Shown piece after piece: positions 40,975 to 50,339 of a DNA stretch of 64,000 bases (position 1 is its first letter; every line of letters starts with the position of its first letter). The notes under the pieces are model-generated. The model did no database searches and was not told where the DNA came from. It saw nothing but the letters and a program-made list of their open reading frames with translations. Both the position numbers and the translations under genes were made by a program. Origin of the DNA: an uncultured Pelagibacteraceae bacterium (lineage in GTDB: Bacteria > Pseudomonadota > Alphaproteobacteria > Pelagibacterales > Pelagibacteraceae); the NCBI GenBank assembly GCA_902585365.1, contig CACIDF010000002.1:1-64000 (forward strand), written 5' to 3'.

Positions 40975-41396
40975 TGGAAAAAAAATATAAAATTCTAGGA
41001 GAATTTATAAAAGATATATCAGCTGAAACTAAAGACGTTGAAAGTTATATATACACCAAAGAAAATATTTCAAAGTTTAAATTATTTATTGATATAAACA
41101 CTAAACCTTTAAAAAATAAAATGGCAGAAGTTTCAATATCAACAAAGTTCAAGGAGACAGATGAGAATAAAAAAAATACTTATTTTGAAATGATTTATGC
41201 TGTTATTGTTAAAATAGATGAAGATGTAAATACTAAAGAAATTTTAGAGCCCATTTTTTTAAAAGAAGTTCCCACAGAAGTTTATCCTAAAATTGAAAAA
41301 ATTTTACTAGACTTACTTAAACATTCTGGTTATCCAAATGTGAAGTTTGAGAATAAAGTAGACTTTAACGAGCTTTATAAAAATAGAGGGAATTAA
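40974..41396 (+). CDS. secB: Protein-export chaperone SecB-like
   Basis: YKILGEFIKDISAETKD; EVSISTKFKETDENKKNTYFEMIYAVIVKI; synteny with fxsA/tim44/dnaQ. Confidence 0.85.
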   Translation: MEKKYKILGEFIKDISAETKDVESYIYTKENISKFKLFIDINTKPLKNKMAEVSISTKFKETDENKKNTYFEMIYAVIVKIDEDVNTKEILEPIFLKEVPTEVYPKIEKILLDLLKHSGYPNVKFENKVDFNELYKNRGN

Positions 41397-42052
41397 ACAA
41401 TTTTTTTTAAAGATTTTTTCATGAAAACTTTGTAATTTTCTAATTCATCTTCTGTTGGTTGAATTATTTTTTTACAATAGTCTATTTTATTAGAATTATT
41501 TGTATTAGTAATTTCCTCTGTATGAAAATTTAATCTAGGTTCTTTCTGATCAGTTAAATTAATATAAACCTTAGATAAAAGCTCACAGTCAATTAATGCT
41601 GTGTGAAATTTTCTTCTAGAATTGTCAATCCTGAACCTTTTACATAATGCATCCAAGCTTATTGAAGATCCAGGAAATTTTTCTCTTGCTATGTCTAATG
41701 TATCAATAACATTATCTTTAGATATTGTGGGTTTACCTATTAATTTAAGCTCGTTATTAATGTGTGAAATATCAAATTCTGCGTTATGTATTACTAGTTT
41801 TTTATTTTGTATAAATTTTAGAAAATCATCAACAACATCAAAAAATTTCTTTTTATCAGCAAGAAATTCATCAGTATAACCGTGAACTTTAATAGCATCT
41901 TCAGATACTTTTCTTTGTGGATTTAAATAACAATGAAAAGTTTTATTAGTTGGTAATTGATTTTTTAATTCGATACATCCTATTTCAACAATACGATGAC
42001 CTTTGGCAACTGACAAACCTGTTGTTTCTGTATCAAGTACTACTTCTATCAT
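41393..42052 (-). CDS. dnaQ: DNA polymerase III epsilon subunit
   Basis: EVVLDTETTGLSVAKGHRIVEIGCIEL; HNAEFDISHIN; HTALIDCELLSKVY. Confidence 0.96.
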   Translation of the reverse strand: MIEVVLDTETTGLSVAKGHRIVEIGCIELKNQLPTNKTFHCYLNPQRKVSEDAIKVHGYTDEFLADKKKFFDVVDDFLKFIQNKKLVIHNAEFDISHINNELKLIGKPTISKDNVIDTLDIAREKFPGSSISLDALCKRFRIDNSRRKFHTALIDCELLSKVYINLTDQKEPRLNFHTEEITNTNNSNKIDYCKKIIQPTEDELENYKVFMKKSLKKIV

Positions 42053-42620
42053 TTAATATCTTAGCTTTAAGTATTCTAACTTTTCTCTTCATAATAGCAC
42101 TATTATAATTATTCACCAAAACATAGTTTGATTTATTTTTTTTTTGTGTCAATGTAAGTTGGGATTTTCTAAGAATATTTATTAGCTTTTGATTAAAGTT
42201 TTTTCTCTTTTTTAATTTTTTATCCACATCTTTTTTTTTAGTTTTAAGAAATATGATAACGTCATTACTTTTGTACATTTTATTTTCTAAATATAACGGT
42301 ATGTCTAGAACAACAATTTTCTTTTTTCTATTTTTTTTTAAAAACATATTTAGCTTTTTTCTAATAAAGGGATGAACTATCAAACCAATACTTTTTAGGT
42401 TGGAAGAATTACTTTTAATCGTGTTTGATAGCTCAATTTTTTTAATTGGAAAAGTTTTTATAAATTGAGGAAATTTTTTTTTCAATTTGTTGAAGCACTG
42501 TCTATCGCTTTGGTATAGTCTTTCGACCTCTATATCTGCAAAAAAACAAGGCGCTTTAAATAGTTTTGAAATATACGTTTTGCCTGAACCAATATCCCCT
42601 ACTAAGCTAATTTTGATCAT
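42033..42620 (-). CDS. coaE: Dephospho-CoA kinase
   Basis: ISLVGDIGSGKTYISKLF; VVLDIPLYLENKMY; between dnaQ and aroE. Confidence 0.92.
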   Translation of the reverse strand: MIKISLVGDIGSGKTYISKLFKAPCFFADIEVERLYQSDRQCFNKLKKKFPQFIKTFPIKKIELSNTIKSNSSNLKSIGLIVHPFIRKKLNMFLKKNRKKKIVVLDIPLYLENKMYKSNDVIIFLKTKKKDVDKKLKKRKNFNQKLINILRKSQLTLTQKKNKSNYVLVNNYNSAIMKRKVRILKAKILNDRSST

Positions 42621-43399
42621 CCCAATAAATTTAAAACTTCCTCATCAATTTTTGGTATTACGTTGTTCCATATTGAAAAAGATTGGTTTGCCTGATAAAT
42701 AAACATGAACATACCGTTCTCAATTCTGTTACCATTTTCCTTAGCTTTTTTTAAAAATTGGGTTTCTTTTGGATTGTAAATTATATCGTAGAAAATTTTA
42801 TCCTTTGTCTTAAGATCTAAATCTAAACTATCGTCATTTAGACCAACGCTTGTAGCATTTATAACTATATCGAAATCGGGTATTTTTCCCCATTTTAATA
42901 CTTCGACTTCATTAAATTTCTTTTTGATATTTTCAGCCTTATCAATAGTTCTGTTTGATAAAAATATTTTTTTACATCCCATACTTAGTAAAGAATAAAT
43001 TATTGAGGGAACAACGCCGCCTGCTCCTAAAATTAAAATTGATTTATGTAGAACATTAATTTTCGAGTGTCTTAAACCTAATTCAAACCCAGCAACATCT
43101 GTATTGTGCCCGATTATATCGTCTCCACTTTTATAAATAGTATTAACAGAGTCAGTCGTTTCAACTTCTAGACTAAGTTTATCTAAATATTTTATAACTT
43201 TATTTTTAAAAGGAACTGTTACGTTTATTCCGTGTATCTCATCATTTCTTAATTTATTGATAAAATCTTTCAATTCTGATTCTTCTAATTTAATTTTGTC
43301 ATAAACAGCATTAATTTTGTTTTTTTTAATCCAAAAATTGTGCAATTCGGGAGAAAGGGAATGGCTTATAGGGTTGCCAATTACAAAAAATTTTTTCAT
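42617..43399 (-). CDS. aroE: Shikimate dehydrogenase
   Basis: FFVIGNPISHSLSPELHNFW; GINVTVPFK; GHNTDVAGF; ILGAGGVVPS. Confidence 0.96.
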   Translation of the reverse strand: MKKFFVIGNPISHSLSPELHNFWIKKNKINAVYDKIKLEESELKDFINKLRNDEIHGINVTVPFKNKVIKYLDKLSLEVETTDSVNTIYKSGDDIIGHNTDVAGFELGLRHSKINVLHKSILILGAGGVVPSIIYSLLSMGCKKIFLSNRTIDKAENIKKKFNEVEVLKWGKIPDFDIVINATSVGLNDDSLDLDLKTKDKIFYDIIYNPKETQFLKKAKENGNRIENGMFMFIYQANQSFSIWNNVIPKIDEEVLNLLG

Positions 43400-43983
43400 T
43401 TATGCTCCTGTAGATAACTTTTAATTTTTGTTATCGGTAGTCCCATTATGGTATTTTTATCACCCTTTATTTCACTAAATAATTTTTTTCCTTCACCCTC
43501 TATTTGATACACATTATATGCGTAAAGATTCTTGTCAGATATTTTGGATAAATAATTTTTTAACTCGCTTTCATTAAAATCTTTCATAACTAATTCTGCT
43601 TTACCAGTATAATTCCATATCATGCTCCCCTTTTTAGAAATACAAACTGAACTAATTAAAAAATGACTTTTGCCACTCATTTTTTTCAAAATATTAAAGG
43701 CTTCTTCTCGCGATTTTGGTTTTGAAATTATTGTACCATTTAAATCTATTACACTGTCCGCACCAAGAACTAGCTCATTCGGGTTTTTGTTACTTATTTT
43801 ATTGGCTTTTAATTCTGCAAGATTTTTGGATATTATTTCTGGCGTTGCACCCTCCTTTAAAAGCGCTTCCTTAATAACATCTTCGTCAACTTTGGATGGT
43901 TCAACATGACAAGGAATGCCATTCTCCAATAAAATTTTTTTTCTAACCTCACTTTTTGAAGCTAATATTATCTTATTCATCAT
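43396..43983 (-). CDS. Maf-family nucleotide pyrophosphatase
   Basis: IILASKSEVRKKILLENGIP; VLGADSVIDLNG; SKPKSREEAFNILKKMSGKSH. Confidence 0.95.
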   Translation of the reverse strand: MMNKIILASKSEVRKKILLENGIPCHVEPSKVDEDVIKEALLKEGATPEIISKNLAELKANKISNKNPNELVLGADSVIDLNGTIISKPKSREEAFNILKKMSGKSHFLISSVCISKKGSMIWNYTGKAELVMKDFNESELKNYLSKISDKNLYAYNVYQIEGEGKKLFSEIKGDKNTIMGLPITKIKSYLQEHK

Positions 43984-44797
43984 GGTTAAATATATCGTGA
44001 ATTTTAAGTATTGAGGCTGCAGTTTCCTCTACTGATTTTCTCGTAACATCTATAGTTGGCCAGTTATATTTTTGAAAAAGTTTTTTTGAAACTTCTATTT
44101 CATTTTTAATTTTTTCAAAATTTATGTAATTTTTATTCTCATTCTCTTTTATAGATTGCATTCTATTTTTTCTTAAGTCTACCAACCTGTCTGGTTCTGC
44201 CGTTAAACCTACAACGCAAGTTAAATCTGGTTTCTCTTTTAAAAATTCTGGAACTGATTGTTCATTTACTAATGGTATATTGGAAATTTTCATACCTTTA
44301 TTTGCTAAATAAATTGAAGTAGGCGTTTTACTTGTTCTACTAACTCCCAATAAAATAATATCAGATTTATCTATATCATCTAATGAATTTCCATCATCAT
44401 GATTCATAGTGAATTGTATAGCTTCAATTTTCTTATAATAATCTTCATTCATAACATGTTGTCCGCTAGGAATGTGACTTGCTTCTTGATTTAATAATTT
44501 TGAAAAAGTTAAAATAAGATCTCCTAATACACCAAAACAAGGAATCTTTTTTTTATTACATTCTGTTGATAAAAATTGAGCAAGTTTATTGTCTACTATT
44601 GTATACAAAAAAATAGAATTTTTGCTTTGGGCAGAATTTTCTATTATTTTTAAAATTTGATTTTCAGTTCTTGTAAAAGAGAAGTAGTGAGTTTTATAAC
44701 TGAAATTTTTAAATTGGGCTTTAATGGCTAAGAATATTCTTTCCAGTGTCTCACCGGTTGAATCTGAGACTAAATAAATTTCATATGTATTACTCAT
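43973..44797 (-). CDS. ppsR: Kinase/pyrophosphorylase (DUF299, PpsR/PDRP family)
   Basis: YLVSDSTGETLERI; ILLGVSRTSKTPTSIYLANKGMKISNIPLV. Confidence 0.95.
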   Translation of the reverse strand: MSNTYEIYLVSDSTGETLERIFLAIKAQFKNFSYKTHYFSFTRTENQILKIIENSAQSKNSIFLYTIVDNKLAQFLSTECNKKKIPCFGVLGDLILTFSKLLNQEASHIPSGQHVMNEDYYKKIEAIQFTMNHDDGNSLDDIDKSDIILLGVSRTSKTPTSIYLANKGMKISNIPLVNEQSVPEFLKEKPDLTCVVGLTAEPDRLVDLRKNRMQSIKENENKNYINFEKIKNEIEVSKKLFQKYNWPTIDVTRKSVEETAASILKIHDIFNHDE

Positions 44798-45081
44798 GTA
44801 TAATTAATAAAGAATTTTTGTATTAATGTTAAATTATAAACAAACTTACAAATTCTAGCATCCAAAATCAAAAAAAAGCTTTTTAATAACATTATAAAAC
44901 ATGTTTATAACCAATATACCGTTTTTTGAATAAAATTATATTATTCAGGATCATCCTTATTTTTTAAGAATTATTAAACAAATTAAATGTGAAAAAGATG
45001 TTATAAAAGTGTTAGAAAATAGTAATATTCAATATTAACATCTCTAATACAAATAATATAAGTATTACTTAATCTATTAAT
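44798..45081 (+). other. Putative chromosome replication origin region (ppsR-hemE intergenic)
   Basis: 284-bp AT-rich non-coding gap between divergent ppsR and hemE; repeated TTATAAACA-type 9-mers; inverted repeats. Confidence 0.6.
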
Positions 45082-46083
45082 ATGACTGTTTTGCAGGATT
45101 GTATAAATAAAAAATTGAACATTAATTGTATATGGTTAATGAGACAAGCAGGTAGGTATTTACCAGAATTTAGGGAAATAAGATCTAAAAATCAGGATTT
45201 TGTAAAATTATGTTTAAATGAAAATTTATCATCTGAAATTACAGTTCAGCCATTAAGAAGATTTGATATAGATGCAGCAATAATATTTTCCGATATTTTG
45301 TTAGTGCCTTTTGCCTTAGGTCAACCAGTAAAATTTAAAAAAGATTTTGGACCATTATTAGGTAATATAGATTTTAACAAAATGTTGAATATAAATGAAA
45401 TGCATTTTACAGATAAATTAAAACCCGTCTATAATGCTATAAAAAAAACAAGAGATAAAGAAGAACTAAAAAATAAAGATCTAATAGGATTTGTTGGGGG
45501 ACCATGGACGATCTTAATTTACATGTTAAACCAAAAATCACCTAAAAACGAAGACATTGAACTTAATTTAAAAGATAAAAAATTTATAGAGGATTTATTA
45601 AAAGTTATTGTAAGGTTTCTTAAAATTCATATTAATAATCAAATTGAAAATGGAGCAACGATTATTCAAATATTTGATAGTTGGGCTGGGCTTTTAAATA
45701 AAAAAGATTACGATAAATATATATATAGTCCCACCAAGGACTTAGTCAATTTTGTTAAGTCTAAAAAAACACCAGTCATATGCTTCCCCAAAGGAATTAA
45801 TGACTACAAAAGTTATGTAAGTTTAGTTAAACCAGATGTAATCAGTATAGATTATGATGTTGACCCAAAGAAAATTTCAGAAAGTATAGATATAACAGTG
45901 CAAGGAGGATTAAATCCTAATTTTTTAATTGGCGATAAAGAAGAGCTCAAAGTTAATGTTAAAAAATATTTAGATATATTCAAGGATAAACCATATATTT
46001 TTAATCTTGGTCACGGCGTACTACCAAATACCGATCCAGGTATGGTAGATTATTTAGTTAAATTTGTTAAAAATTACTCATGA
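45082..46083 (+). CDS. hemE: Uroporphyrinogen decarboxylase
   Basis: IWLMRQAGRYLPEFREIR; AAIIFSDILLVPFALG; FVGGPWTILIYML; NLGHGVLPNTDP. Confidence 0.97.
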   Translation: MTVLQDCINKKLNINCIWLMRQAGRYLPEFREIRSKNQDFVKLCLNENLSSEITVQPLRRFDIDAAIIFSDILLVPFALGQPVKFKKDFGPLLGNIDFNKMLNINEMHFTDKLKPVYNAIKKTRDKEELKNKDLIGFVGGPWTILIYMLNQKSPKNEDIELNLKDKKFIEDLLKVIVRFLKIHINNQIENGATIIQIFDSWAGLLNKKDYDKYIYSPTKDLVNFVKSKKTPVICFPKGINDYKSYVSLVKPDVISIDYDVDPKKISESIDITVQGGLNPNFLIGDKEELKVNVKKYLDIFKDKPYIFNLGHGVLPNTDPGMVDYLVKFVKNYS

Positions 46084-47081
46084 ACCAAGATCATCCAAAA
46101 GTGAATTATGGTAAAACTGGAGTTTTATTAATTAATCTCGGTACACCAGATAGTACTGGCTGGTGGGACATAAGGAAATATTTAAAAGAATTTTTATCTG
46201 ATAGAAGAGTAATAGAAGTAAACCCTATTCTTTGGCAAATAATATTAAATCTTTTTATATTAACATTTAGACCTTCTAAAACTGCAAAAGCCTATAAAGA
46301 GATTTGGATGAAGGATAAAAACATGTCTCCGCTTAGATATTATACCATGATGCAAACTCAGAAATTATCAAAAAAATTTAATATGGAAAACCTAATAATT
46401 GACTTTGCAATGAGATATGGGTCACCAAGTATCAGTGGAAAAATTAGAGATCTTAAGGAAAAAGGTTGTGAGAATTTAATAGTATTACCTCTTTATCCTC
46501 AATATGCATCACCCACAACCGCAACTGTTTGTGATGAAGTATTTAGATCTTTAATGAAATTGAGATGGCAGCCGAGTCTTCAAATTGTATCTCACTATGA
46601 GGAAAATCCCCTTTATATAGATGCAATTGTCAATTCTATAAAAAAAAAAATTTCAGAAATTAATTGGAAACCAGACTTAATTGTTGCATCGTATCACGGA
46701 ATACCAAAAAAATATTTTGATAGAGGTGATCCATATCATTGTTACTGTATGAAAACTACGAGGCTTTTAAAAGAAAAATTTAATAGTATTGAAATTATGA
46801 CAACATTTCAATCAAGGTTTGGCCCACAGGAATGGCTAACGCCCTATACAGATAAAACGTTAGAAGAAATTCCAAAACAAGGTAAAAAAAATATATTAGT
46901 TATTTGCCCTGGCTTTGCCTCAGATTGTGTAGAAACATTAGAAGAAATAGCGATACAAGGAAAAGAGTCTTTTTTTGATGCGGGTGGTGAAAATTTCGAT
47001 CTAATACCGTGTTTAAACGACAATGAAGATCATATAAATTTGCTAAAAAATTTAGTGGACTCATACTTGGTAAGGAAATGA
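46080..47081 (+). CDS. hemH: Ferrochelatase
   Basis: GVLLINLGTPDS; ASYHGIPKKYFDRGDPYHCYC; CPGFASDCVETLEEI. Confidence 0.97.
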   Translation: MNQDHPKVNYGKTGVLLINLGTPDSTGWWDIRKYLKEFLSDRRVIEVNPILWQIILNLFILTFRPSKTAKAYKEIWMKDKNMSPLRYYTMMQTQKLSKKFNMENLIIDFAMRYGSPSISGKIRDLKEKGCENLIVLPLYPQYASPTTATVCDEVFRSLMKLRWQPSLQIVSHYEENPLYIDAIVNSIKKKISEINWKPDLIVASYHGIPKKYFDRGDPYHCYCMKTTRLLKEKFNSIEIMTTFQSRFGPQEWLTPYTDKTLEEIPKQGKKNILVICPGFASDCVETLEEIAIQGKESFFDAGGENFDLIPCLNDNEDHINLLKNLVDSYLVRK

Positions 47082-47512
47082 ATATTTACTTAATTTTAAA
47101 ATCATTACATTTGATAGCGGTAATCTCTTGGATGGCTGGACTTTTATATTTACCGAGAATTTTTGTATATCATTCTGAAAATAAATTAAACAACGACATA
47201 TCTGGAGTTTTTAAAATAATGGAAAGACGCCTATATTTTTACATTATGTATCCAGCAATGTTATTATCTTGGATTTTTGGAGTATCAATTATTCACTTTC
47301 AAGGAATAGAATTATTAAAGGCTAAATGGTTTTTGATAAAAATTATTGCTGTGATTATTTTAACAGGCTATCATTTTTATCTTGGACATTGTTTAAGATC
47401 ATTTAATCAGGATCTAAATAATAACAGCCCTAAATTTTTTAGAGTAATTAATGAGATTCCTACAATTTTACTAATATTGATAGTCTTTTTGGCGATTTTA
47501 AAGCCTTTGTAG
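47078..47512 (+). CDS. hemJ: Protoporphyrinogen oxidase HemJ
   Basis: LKSLHLIAVISWMAGLLYLPRIFVYH; downstream of hemE-hemH. Confidence 0.93.
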   Translation: MNIYLILKSLHLIAVISWMAGLLYLPRIFVYHSENKLNNDISGVFKIMERRLYFYIMYPAMLLSWIFGVSIIHFQGIELLKAKWFLIKIIAVIILTGYHFYLGHCLRSFNQDLNNNSPKFFRVINEIPTILLILIVFLAILKPL

Positions 47513-47570
47513 GGTTGAAAAATTCATAATAATGTTTATATTTTAATTATCTTAACAAAAATTCCCTTTA

Positions 47571-48842
47571 ATGAAAATCGAAGAGCTTAAAAAAAACCCC
47601 CCGGCACAGCTTATTACGCAAGCAGAAGAGCTTGGAATAGAAAACGCTAGTACTTTAAGAAAACAAGAAATTTTATTCGCTATACTCAAAAAACTTGCTG
47701 AAAAAGGCGAGGAGATAACTGGTATGGGTGTTTTACAATTATTGCAAGATGGCTTTGGTTTTCTCAGGGCATTAGAATCAAATTATTTACCAGGCGCAGA
47801 TGATATTTACGTAAGCCCGAGCCAAATAAGGAAATTTGGTCTTAGAACTGGAGATACTGTAGAGGGACCTGTGAGAGCTCCTAAAGAGGGTGAAAGATAT
47901 TTTGCTCTATTGCAAGTAAGCAAAATTAATAATGAAGATCCAATGAAATCTAGACACAAAATTGCTTTCGATAATTTAACACCGCTTTATCCAAACAAAC
48001 AATTAGTTATGGAAGTAGAAAATAACAAAATAGAGAAAAAACCAGACTTAACTTCAAGATTGATAGATTTAGTAAGCCCTATTGGAAAAGGTCAAAGATC
48101 ATTAATTATCTCTCCTCCCAAGGCTGGAAAAACCATGATACTTCAAAGTATTGCAAACTCAATAACAGCAAATCATCCTGAGTGTTCATTAATGGTATTA
48201 TTGATTGATGAGAGACCAGAGGAAGTTACAGACATGCAAAGAACAGTCAAAGGAGAGGTTATCAGCTCAACCTTTGATGAACCAGCTCAAAGACACGTTG
48301 CTGTAGCAGAAATGGTAATAGAAAAAGCCAAAAGGCTAACGGAGCATAAAAAAGATGTGATTATATTATTAGACTCCATAACTCGTTTAGGAAGAGCATA
48401 TAATGCGGTTGTCCCAAGCTCAGGTAAAGTTTTAACAGGAGGTGTTGATGCTAACGCTCTTCAAAGACCCAAAAGATTTTTTGGTGCCGCAAGAAATATT
48501 GAAGAGGGAGGATCATTAACAATTATAGCCACAGCATTAATTGATACTGGAAGCAGAATGGATGAAGTAATTTTTGAGGAATTTAAAGGGACAGGAAATA
48601 GCGAAACAATACTTGATAGAAAGATTTCAGAAAAAAGGATTTTCCCAGCTATAGATATAACTAAATCAGGTACAAGAAGAGAAGAATTATTATTTGATAA
48701 AAACGATCTTCAAAAAATGAATGTTCTAAGAAGAATTATTGCCCCAATGGGATCAATGGATGCTATTGAGTTTATAAATTCTAAATTAAAGGCTACAAAA
48801 TCTAATACAGAATTTTTTAATTCAATGAATAAGCCAGCTTAA
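47571..48842 (+). CDS. rho: Transcription termination factor Rho
   Basis: [65 protein letters not shown]. Confidence 0.98.
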   Translation: MKIEELKKNPPAQLITQAEELGIENASTLRKQEILFAILKKLAEKGEEITGMGVLQLLQDGFGFLRALESNYLPGADDIYVSPSQIRKFGLRTGDTVEGPVRAPKEGERYFALLQVSKINNEDPMKSRHKIAFDNLTPLYPNKQLVMEVENNKIEKKPDLTSRLIDLVSPIGKGQRSLIISPPKAGKTMILQSIANSITANHPECSLMVLLIDERPEEVTDMQRTVKGEVISSTFDEPAQRHVAVAEMVIEKAKRLTEHKKDVIILLDSITRLGRAYNAVVPSSGKVLTGGVDANALQRPKRFFGAARNIEEGGSLTIIATALIDTGSRMDEVIFEEFKGTGNSETILDRKISEKRIFPAIDITKSGTRREELLFDKNDLQKMNVLRRIIAPMGSMDAIEFINSKLKATKSNTEFFNSMNKPA

Positions 48843-48912
48843 GCTGGAAATCTTCACATCAAATCTTAAAATTATTTATGTTCTTTAAAAATTCACATTA
48901 TATACTCAAGTA

Positions 48913-50244
48913 ATGACGATTTTTGCACTATCTTCAGCACCAGGACAATCAGGAGTGGCTGTATTTAGAATCTCAGGTCCAGAAACAGGTAATATTATTA
49001 AATTAATAACGAACAAGGATTTACCATCTCCTAGAAAAGCAAAGCTGCTAAAAATAAACAATATCAACAATTCTAGCTTAATAGATGAAGGTATAATTTT
49101 ATGGTTTCCTGCCCCAAATAGCTACACAGGTGAGGATATGGCAGAACTTCATGTTCATGGAAGCAGGGGTGTAATTAAAGAAATACAAAACAACCTTTTG
49201 AGTACAAAAAAATGTAGAATGGCAGAGGCAGGAGAGTTTACTAAGATAGCCTTCGTTAACGGTAAAATAAACTTATTAAAAGCAGAAGCAATAGGAGATT
49301 TAATAGCCGCTGAAACACAAATTCAGATTGATCAAGCACAAAGTATTATAAGAGGAAAAAGTTTTTTAAAATTTGAAAATATTAGAAAAAAAATTATTAA
49401 AATATTAGGGACTATGGAAGCTAAAATTGACTTTCCCGAAGATGATATTCCTGAAAATGTGACCACAAATATAAAAAATGAAGTCGAGAATATCGAAATA
49501 GAAATAAAAAAAATTCTTGATGACAATAAAGTTGGTGAGAAGATTAGGACTGGTTTTAAAATTGCTATTGTTGGACCACCGAATTCAGGAAAATCAAGTT
49601 TAATGAATTACTTTTCGAAAAGAGATGTTTCAATTGTTTCTGAAATAGCTGGCACAACTAGGGATGTTTTAGAAACCCATTTAAACTTTGATGGATATCC
49701 AGTTATAATTTCAGATACTGCAGGTATTAGGGAGTCAAAAGATATAATAGAGAAAAAAGGTATAAAATTAGCGTTTAAAAAAGCAGAGGAAGCGGATCTA
49801 AGAATAGTAATAATAGAGCCAAAAAATGTTGAATTCTTTGGTTTTTTGAATGATTTATTCGATAAAAGCTCAATTTTATTAGTTAATAAAACAGATTTAT
49901 ATGATTTTAAAGTTCCTGAGCAATTAAAAAAATATAATCCTTTTCTTATATCTGTTTTTAAAGAAACCAATATTGATAAAGTAATATCAGAAATCAAATA
50001 TATTTTAAAAAAATCATTATACACAAGTACAGATGTTTTTATTACTAGAGAACGTCACAGGATTGATTTAAATAATTGTATTCTTTCTTTACAAGATTTC
50101 AAAAATAAAAATTTAAATGAAGAATTTGATAAAGCTACAGAGGATTTAAGAGTTGCTGTAAGAAATTTAGGTAAGGTTGTCGGAAAAGTTGATGTAGAGG
50201 AGATTTTATCTAGTATTTTCAATGATTTCTGCATAGGTAAATAA
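48913..50244 (+). CDS. mnmE: tRNA modification GTPase MnmE
   Basis: TIFALSSAPGQSGVAVFRISG; GPPNSGKSSLMNYFSKRDVSIVSEIAGTTRD; C-terminal CIGK. Confidence 0.98.
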   Translation: MTIFALSSAPGQSGVAVFRISGPETGNIIKLITNKDLPSPRKAKLLKINNINNSSLIDEGIILWFPAPNSYTGEDMAELHVHGSRGVIKEIQNNLLSTKKCRMAEAGEFTKIAFVNGKINLLKAEAIGDLIAAETQIQIDQAQSIIRGKSFLKFENIRKKIIKILGTMEAKIDFPEDDIPENVTTNIKNEVENIEIEIKKILDDNKVGEKIRTGFKIAIVGPPNSGKSSLMNYFSKRDVSIVSEIAGTTRDVLETHLNFDGYPVIISDTAGIRESKDIIEKKGIKLAFKKAEEADLRIVIIEPKNVEFFGFLNDLFDKSSILLVNKTDLYDFKVPEQLKKYNPFLISVFKETNIDKVISEIKYILKKSLYTSTDVFITRERHRIDLNNCILSLQDFKNKNLNEEFDKATEDLRVAVRNLGKVVGKVDVEEILSSIFNDFCIGK

Positions 50245-50247
50245 ACC

Positions 50248-50269
50248 GCTAATTACCTATTAAATTAGC
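50248..50269 (+). terminator. Weak hairpin after mnmE (possible intrinsic terminator/attenuator)
   Basis: gctaatt-acctatta-aattagc followed by ttatttt; AT-rich 7-bp stem. Confidence 0.3.
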
Positions 50270-50339
50270 TTATTTTACATTTAATTAATAAAATTCAAGA
50301 TAGTCTTGTAAAAAAAGATTTCAAATATAAATTCAGGTA

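Noticed and set aside
49608-50024. 138-aa minus-strand ORF inside mnmE
   Set aside because: Shadow ORF typical of AT-rich coding DNA; no family signature.
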